A DNA stretch of 64,000 nt from positions 1 to 64,000 of the forward strand of contig SJRY01000076.1 in NCBI GenBank assembly GCA_011319805.1, read 5' to 3'. The translations under genes and the position numbers were made by a program. The notes under the pieces are model-generated. The model had not been told where the DNA came from, made no database searches, and worked only from the letters and a program-made list of their open reading frames with translations. Shown one piece after another: positions 58,741 through 64,000 of this stretch (position 1 is the first letter of the stretch; every line of letters begins with the position of its first letter). This DNA is from Macrocybe gigantea. Its lineage: Eukaryota > Basidiomycota > Agaricomycetes > Agaricales > Callistosporiaceae.

Positions 58741-59646
58741 CTAGATAGAAATAGCAGGAAATCGATGAATAGCTCCCTCTATGTTGGACCAGTATTTTTC
58801 TTCCTCCTCTGAGACTGCCCCTGAAATAAACGATCTGTATCGCTCCCAGGAAGCTGAGACATCATGAAACTTATTAAGACGCAGCATGGAAAGCGATTCG
58901 ATACAGGGCGGGTAAAATCCTGCAGCATCCCAGTCGATGAGCCACAGAGTGCCTTGCTTATCCAGCAAGATATTAGTTAGGTTGAGGTCTCCGTGTGTGA
59001 ATACTGGACTCCAGTCTGCACGCGAGTGTGGAAGTGGATGAGGATGTTCACCAATATATTGGTTCACCAGTACGACTGATTCCCAGCCAGTGAACGACAC
59101 TAGGTCACAGAATCGCCGGAGGCGAGTCGGCGTGTCGAACGGACCATATTCGTTGAACTCGAAGAAAGCCCCCGTCACGATCTGGTTTTCCACGCCTCCC
59201 ACGGCTGGGCCTTTGAGTGACCGCATCTGTTTTACGTACAGTCGCAAGGTGCATGCAATGCGGAACTGCATGAAATAGCTAAGTCCATCCCAGATTTCGA
59301 ACAGCATATCTCCCTCGATGAAGTCCATTATGAGCCAAGACAAATGAGGAAGGTGAAGGCGTGGAAGAGGGATGGAAGTATGCCGACGGACGTATTCCAT
59401 GCTGGCGTATTCGGAGGATGAGAACGCCTTTGATTTGACAATTAGGGAAGGCGTGATACGGTTAGTAGAAACGCCGCCGTGGCTCTCGATGCCAACGCGA
59501 TGCTTGAGGGATCCGTTCCATTCCGTCGATGTCGCACCTTGCTGAAGACGAAGAATGTCGTCGTCGTCAGAGATCGTAGCTAACTCTTCATCGACCCAGA
59601 GCGCCCTTTTAAAAAGTTTCAGACAATAGACGGTCATTACGCACAT
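58741..59646 (-). CDS. APH-fold (aminoglycoside phosphotransferase family) kinase-like protein
   Basis: About 300 residues. Conserved APH signature in the C-terminal half: FTHGDLNLTNILLDKQG (HGD catalytic loop with Asn) followed by LWLIDWDAAGFYPPCIE (metal-binding Asp in IDWD). The N-lobe is recognisable: SLIVKSKAFSSSEYASMEYV, then TSIPLPRLHLPHLSWLIMDF. In fungi such proteins form large families acting on unknown small molecules or choline-like substrates, so antibiotic resistance should not be assumed. The first ATG is at 59646; the in-frame Met three codons later (59637) is also possible. The start overlaps the probable tail of the neighbouring GTPase-like gene on the same strand. Confidence 0.82.
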   Translation of the reverse strand: MCVMTVYCLKLFKRALWVDEELATISDDDDILRLQQGATSTEWNGSLKHRVGIESHGGVSTNRITPSLIVKSKAFSSSEYASMEYVRRHTSIPLPRLHLPHLSWLIMDFIEGDMLFEIWDGLSYFMQFRIACTLRLYVKQMRSLKGPAVGGVENQIVTGAFFEFNEYGPFDTPTRLRRFCDLVSFTGWESVVLVNQYIGEHPHPLPHSRADWSPVFTHGDLNLTNILLDKQGTLWLIDWDAAGFYPPCIESLSMLRLNKFHDVSASWERYRSFISGAVSEEEEKYWSNIEGAIHRFPAISI

Positions 59647-60420
59647 TTGGCATTGTCTGCTTGCTCGACAGGGCGAAACAAGTGGCTACAAAATCGAGAA
59701 GGTAGCAATTAATGCGCTGCAAGACGGCGCCAAGGTCAAACCTGCATGGCTGCGGAATTGGTACCAGTTTGTTCACTTGCCGAAAATCAGCACGAACACA
59801 ACAAAACAGGAAAAAAGACAGGGCAGCGGGGCACACCTGCATGAGTGACAAGATCGTTTATGCCTTGCATGGTAACCAAACTCGCAGAAATGCAATTGAT
59901 ATCGTACTGAAACGCTAAAAGCCGCATGCTTCGCAGGTACCTGAGATGATCAGAGGAATAATCGCCGGGGAGTAGATCAATTTTTGTGAAAAGGAGGTAC
60001 ACTGGTGCAGCGGGTGTGCTCGCTCTTTGAACTATCAGAGAAGAGAGCTCAAACGGCTTTGTCGCGTCCACCAGCACGAAGACCGCAGATGTACCATGAA
60101 ACGTGGAGTCCGAACTAGCACCCAGATGGACATTGAAAACGAAGGCCTGCTTGTCCTCGGCGCGTGTATATATGCAACCATCCTAGAATGCACTATAAGG
60201 GCAAGGTTTCTCGAAACAAAATAGAACATACTTGCCATAGACGAGACGAGAGTCTTCTTCCCCGTTTTCGCCTCCCCTGGTGACTCATGTCAGCCAGCTG
60301 AAAGCCAGGATTGTGGAGAAGGTCACCATAAACGCTAATAGTTATTGGAGTTGGATGCACGACCATTGACGTCGTCCAAGCCGCAGTGTGGCGAGGTCCA
60401 CAAATCACAACATTGAACAT
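59609..60420 (-). CDS. Degenerate Ras-like GTPase-domain protein (probable)
   Basis: Start MFNVVICGPRHTAAWTTSMV, where a P-loop would be expected; GPRHTAAWTTS lacks the usual GKS/T. ITISVYGDLLHNPGFQLADM follows, then GEEDSRLVYGK, intron, DGCIYTRAEDKQAFVFNVHL and TSAVFVLVDATKPFELSSLI. VYLLFTKIDLLPGDY is an (N/T)KxD-like guanine-recognition motif, followed by YDINCISASLVTMQGINDLV. The layout is Ras-like but the phosphate-binding motif is degenerate, so nucleotide binding is doubtful. At 60274-60277 the frame slips between SHQG and GENGEED; removing one G from the GGGG run repairs it. The last exon (LVPIPQPCRFDLGAVLQRIN, ending about 59609) is uncertain and overlaps the next gene. Confidence 0.55.
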
Positions 60421-61936
60421 ACAGCATTATACACCTGTCATAGCCCAGGGTCACATTTCATTTTATTGCTATTGTTGATCGTCGTCTATCCAGGAATAAG
60501 AGTAATCGAGCTCGGTTGCCTAGTACTACAACAGAGTGCGTCGTTTTGATCTCGCATGGGCCACCAAGTGGCATGTACGAGTCCTTACACACTGTCTGAC
60601 ATGCCACGTAATCATGTGGGTCCCATTGTGCTACTGCCAGCCTGTGCACTAAAGCATTTCCGACCACTCCGTGGCACGGACGACAATCATCCCCACTATC
60701 CCACTAATAACTTGACTATCAATCTTCCTCTTCGGTCCCACAGACAACGGTACCCTCCAATGGCGGTCGACCGAAAAACCTGCTGCTGCATACACTTATT
60801 CTGCCACTTCAAGGTGAACGAAGGCTCGTATGACAACAGCGGTATGCATGTGCCCCCCTCCGTGCAAATTAGAGTATCAGTGGCATCATCGAAAAGACAA
60901 GCCGTGGCATGTATTTGAAAGTGAATCTGTCTGCAAACGATAAATGAGAGTCGCGTTTGATTGACGTGCCATCAGACTTTGATGTGCAACAAAGACTTTG
61001 ACACTGGCAATGAAACTGACTGACTGACTGAATTCGGTGTTGCCAATTCACCACTATGTTACATAATCAGGTTCATTTGCAGTGTTGAATATGAGAAAGG
61101 ATATGCAATATCTTGAGCAGGACAACGTCGAAAATGGAAGACACTGAGTTTAAAAAAATCGAAAAGCGATATAAAGACAAGGGAACGATTAAATTAGCAG
61201 CAACGTACATCTACTTCCCCGCAGGCATCATGTCAGTGAGTACAATTTTGCGATATCAGTGCACTAGATGAATGATGCTAGTAATAGAGCAAATGCCTGA
61301 GTAAAAAATGCACGGATCGAACGTTGACATCTGCGCGTGAAGAAAAGTCACTTGCAACGAAGCAGGTAGTCAACAACGAGTGAATCAATAGGAAAAACAA
61401 AGGCATACACAAGGACATGAGAAAATCGGTCCTGATAGCAAGCTTGGCAGGTAGACAGAGCAAAAAAACGCATATAGAGACCACTCAGAGTAAAGTTTTG
61501 GTACGAGAGGCACTGGGCAAGACAAAGATAGGCGATGTTTTCAAAGAGAGTAAGTAAATGAAGACGTACAGCACAATGGGCTCGAAGTCCAAGAGAGACA
61601 GACCGACTGGAGCTAGGAAGGAGTTCAAAATAGCTACTCCGTAGGAAACACTAACAAGAAGGAGGGATACGCGAGTTAGTAAATTTGATAAAAAAAAAAA
61701 AAAAAAAAAAAATTACACATAGAGTAAGGCGCGGAAGAGCATCTGAAAAAGCAACAATCAGTATGGACGATAACAATAGCCTCACCAGAAATAAAGACGT
61801 ACAAGCGTGGACAGTAAACACAGAATACGTCAGTGAATAGCAACACGGAATATTGTACAAGTTCACGGAAGGGGTAGGGCACAAGGCAAAAAAGGATTAG
61901 ATTACCTTGCATGCTTATGCAAGGTATCTACCTGTA
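60421..61936. other. Intergenic, AT-rich, with a long A tract
   Basis: About 1.5 kb without a supported gene, ending at the transposon. A long run of A (about 24 bases) lies near 61688-61711, and a GACT microsatellite-like stretch near 61017-61030. Short open frames are not family-like. Confidence 0.35.
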
Positions 61937-63169
61937 CAGTCCCCTTGCAAAAGTTTTGCAACATGTAAATAAATAAAAACATACTCTTGAAAGAATTCAT
62001 TTTTACACCACCACAACTCTATGCTATGTAATCTAGTACTTGGTAGATCCACCTTTGGCCTCTATAACATCTTTTACCCTGTCTGGCATGCTTCCAACTA
62101 AAGTATTTATCAATTCCAAGTCCAGTTTTGCCCACTCTGCCTGAAGCATACTCCACAATTCATCCACATTCTGAGGAAGAGTTGGCCTGCTATTGATCCT
62201 ACTTTTGAGCAGAATCCAAACATGTTCAATGGGATTGAGGTCTGGAGACTGTGCTGGGTGAGGGAGAATGACTATGTTCTGATTTTTTCGCCATTCTTGT
62301 GAAGCCTTGGTGCGGTGAATAGGGGCCCCATCTTCCATGACTGCTACCTGCCCTCTCTCTTCACTTAGCTCCTCATAGATATCCCAAAGGGGACCAGAAA
62401 GGATTAATCTGATATAATCTGACCCCTTTCTGGCATCCTTTGGGATTCTAATAAGGGGACCAAGCCTCCCATGTGCCATACACCCCCAAATCATCAAACT
62501 TTGCCTTCCTGACTTGAAAGTTGGAGTGAGACACTTCTTGTCATACTTTTCTCCAGGTCTCCTGCGCACCCAGACCACCCTAGAGTTTTTCCCAATCTCC
62601 ACAGATGACTCATCTGTCCAAATCATCCGGTTCCAGTCCTCACTCCCCCAACCCTGGTGTTCCTTCGCCCATACAAACCGTGCCTTCTGATGCTCAGGCT
62701 TGAGATAAGGTTTCTTGGCTGCAACATGTCCTTTCATGCCTAAATGATTGCTGATAGCCCTCCTAACAGTGTCTGGATGGACAGGATTGTCTCGAGAGGT
62801 GTTGACATTTTGGGTGAGCTCGGAGAGAGTTTGGCGTCTGTTTCCATCTAGAGAAACTTTGAGATGTCATATGGACTGCTCATCTAGCTTGGGTGGTCTA
62901 CCCAAGCATGGGATATCATCAAAATGACCTCAGGTATCATAGTATTTGAGAATGCGAAAAATGGTGCTGCGGTCCCTTCCAACAAAAGTGGCAATATCTT
63001 GAATTGGCATATTTTCTTTGGATTTGTGATAGATGAGGGATCGCAGCTCTGGTGATGTGTTTTTGGTTCCAGGTGTCTTAGGCATGGTAGGTGGGGTATG
63101 GGCAGGTGTAGAGAGTAATTTTTATTTATTGTTTACACGTGATGTTGCAAAACTTTTGCAAGGGTACTG
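61937..63169 (-). mobile_element. Tc1-type DNA transposon, complete with inverted repeats, transposase broken
   Basis: A 1,233-bp element flanked by TA dinucleotides (61935-61936 and 63170-63171), as expected from TA target duplication. Terminal inverted repeats are about 28 bp with a single mismatch: the left end starts CAGTCCCCTTGCAAAAGTTT, the right end (reverse complement) CAGTACCCTTGCAAAAGTTT, both continuing TGCAACAT. The repeat contains an internal near-palindrome TTGCAAAAGTTTTGCAA. It carries one minus-strand transposase frame with two stop codons. The near-identical ends suggest a fairly young insertion. Confidence 0.93.
62033..63085 (-). pseudogene. Tc1/mariner transposase (DD34E) with two in-frame TGA codons
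   Basis: The 350-codon frame starts MPKTPGTKNTSPELRSLIYH, with an N-terminal helix-turn-helix (MPIQDIATFVGRDRSTIFRI). Catalytic residues: first Asp in MIWTDESS (about residue 158), second Asp in VAVMEDGAPIH (about 252), Glu in SPDLNPIEHVW (about 287). Asp2 to Glu spacing is 34, the Tc1 pattern. In-frame TGA codons lie at 62930-62932 (codon 52) and 62867-62869 (codon 73), both in the DNA-binding part; each is one C-to-T change from CGA (Arg). The catalytic domain remains open from MKGHVAAKKPYLKPEHQ. This copy is therefore probably not autonomous, though its ends could be moved by a helper. Confidence 0.9.
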
Positions 63170-63291
63170 TACATGACAAACAATCTGCCAGAACAAACAA
63201 ACAGCAGCCAATCAGCGACCAGTTCCTCCCTTCCTGCCTTTCCACTGCCTTTCTCACTTCCAACACCACGTCCGTGATACAAAATAAATAT

Positions 63292-63546
63292 TTAGAATAG
63301 GCTATTGTTGGCCAGTCGTTCTCTGGTGTTTTTGTTGAGTGCCTTTAACCGTTCGTCCTCTGCCAGTAAATTCAACTCGTGCACTGCCTGCAGATTCGTC
63401 TCATCAAACGGTCACAGCAACTGTATGGTATCTGGACCACGTCCACGCAATGGTGCGACATACAGGTTGAACAAGGTAAGGCCACCACCTACCGGTGGTG
63501 GAGCAATGTCGATGATGGCCTGTTCCAGTGTTTGTCCTTGCGCGCT
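63292..63546 (-). pseudogene. Relic of a PIF1/Helitron-type helicase C-terminus
   Basis: A minus-strand fragment reads SAQGQTLEQAIIDIAPPPVG, then GGLTLFNLYVAPLRGRGPDT and IQLL-stop-PFDETNLQAV, ending ALNKNTRERLANN. The order AQGQT, IIDIAPP, LFNLYVA, DTIQLL, FDE fits the last helicase motifs of PIF1-like helicases carried by Helitrons. The expected VALSR is VAPLR here, and a TGA (63412-63414) lies where an Arg codon would fit. No upstream helicase motifs are found in frame, so this is a decayed remnant beside the Tc1 element. Confidence 0.6.
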
Positions 63547-63790
63547 TGGTTTGGCTGGACAGCATGCAAGGTATCGCCGGCCAACGCCGGCGCTTTTTCA
63601 TAATCATAGCTATATAAACTAAAATAAAACAAGGCCCGAAAGAGCGAACAATGACGCAGGGTCTGTTTATATCCCACACTCGAAACAATGCAACGTAACT
63701 GTGTACAAACAAGCTGGAGTTCCTCCTCGCATATTGCAGATGATTAGAACGAGCCTTTCTAAAGAAAGGACTCGTAACCTGCCAGTGCAG

Positions 63791-64000
63791 ATGGCGGATC
63801 CCGCTACTGCCTTTTGTGAAGCCCTACGAAAGAGCAAGCACATTGTAGTCATTGCTGGAGCTGGCCTGTCGGCTGCTTCAGGTGAGTACAGTAGAGATTC
63901 TGGGCAACTGAGATTGAATATGATAAACAGGTATTCCTACCTTCCGTGATGGTGGGGGTATGTGGCGATTGCTGGACGCCACAACTCTAGTGACGCCCGA
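63791..64000 (+). CDS. Sirtuin (SIR2-family NAD-dependent deacylase), N-terminus (runs off the window)
   Basis: Partial gene. MADPATAFCEALRKSKHIVV leads into the NAD-binding motif IAGAGLSAASG. After an intron (gtgagt...aacag) it continues GIPTFRDGGGMWRLLDATTL, the conserved GIPxFR segment. Sirtuins use NAD+ to remove acyl groups from lysines; the wording is closest to class III (SIRT5-like) members. An in-frame upstream ATG at 63740 would add a basic stretch (MIRTSLSKERTRNLPVQ), which could be a mitochondrial presequence. I annotate the shorter form. The catalytic core lies outside the window. Confidence 0.87.

Noticed and set aside
1..64000. CRISPR array, bacterial operons or prophage
   Set aside because: No regularly spaced repeats. 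The gene structure is clearly eukaryotic with spliced introns.

Overview
The window looks like nuclear DNA of a filamentous basidiomycete, most likely an Agaricomycete. Genes are dense and on both strands. They are split by many short (about 50-60 bp) GT-AG introns and encode typical fungal families: YVC1-type TRP channel, NPR3, CWC2, TMA46, CRZ1-like factor, DUF4470 protein, and F-box/LRR proteins. Gene models below were assembled by hand from splice signals and family resemblance, so exon edges are approximate where stated.

Layout. 1-3860: start of a YANK-type kinase, then a divergent TRP-like vacuolar cation channel. 4103-10711: three tandem class I methyltransferase paralogues, a wax-synthase-like acyltransferase and an extended SDR, a possible small metabolic cluster. 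10725-25312: housekeeping block with NPR3 (GATOR1), CWC2 (spliceosome), TMA46 (translation), a conserved unknown, a TMEM184/Ost-alpha protein and an LRR protein. 26037-41466: regulatory block with a CRZ1-like zinc-finger gene, a MARVEL-like membrane protein and three further zinc-finger genes on the minus strand, separated by long gene-poor stretches. 41467-51744: secreted protein, F-box protein, tRNA-Arg(CCU), DUF1295 membrane protein and a large DUF4470 protein. 52242-57526: three tandem secreted, cysteine-containing proteins with hydrophobic C-termini. 58741-60420: APH-fold kinase and a degenerate GTPase-like protein. 61937-63169: a complete but broken Tc1 transposon, followed by a relic of a PIF1/Helitron-type helicase and the start of a sirtuin.

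The most striking technical feature is a recurring pattern of single-base frameshifts inside otherwise well-preserved conserved genes (TRP channel twice, methyltransferase copy 1, NPR3, CRZ1-like, the 16996-19893 gene, GTPase-like). Several lie in short homopolymer runs. This points to base-calling errors in the assembly more than to mass pseudogenisation, but it must be resolved before any protein from this window is used. The most interesting biology is the three tandem local families (methyltransferases, secreted proteins, split-finger transcription factors), which suggest local duplication.
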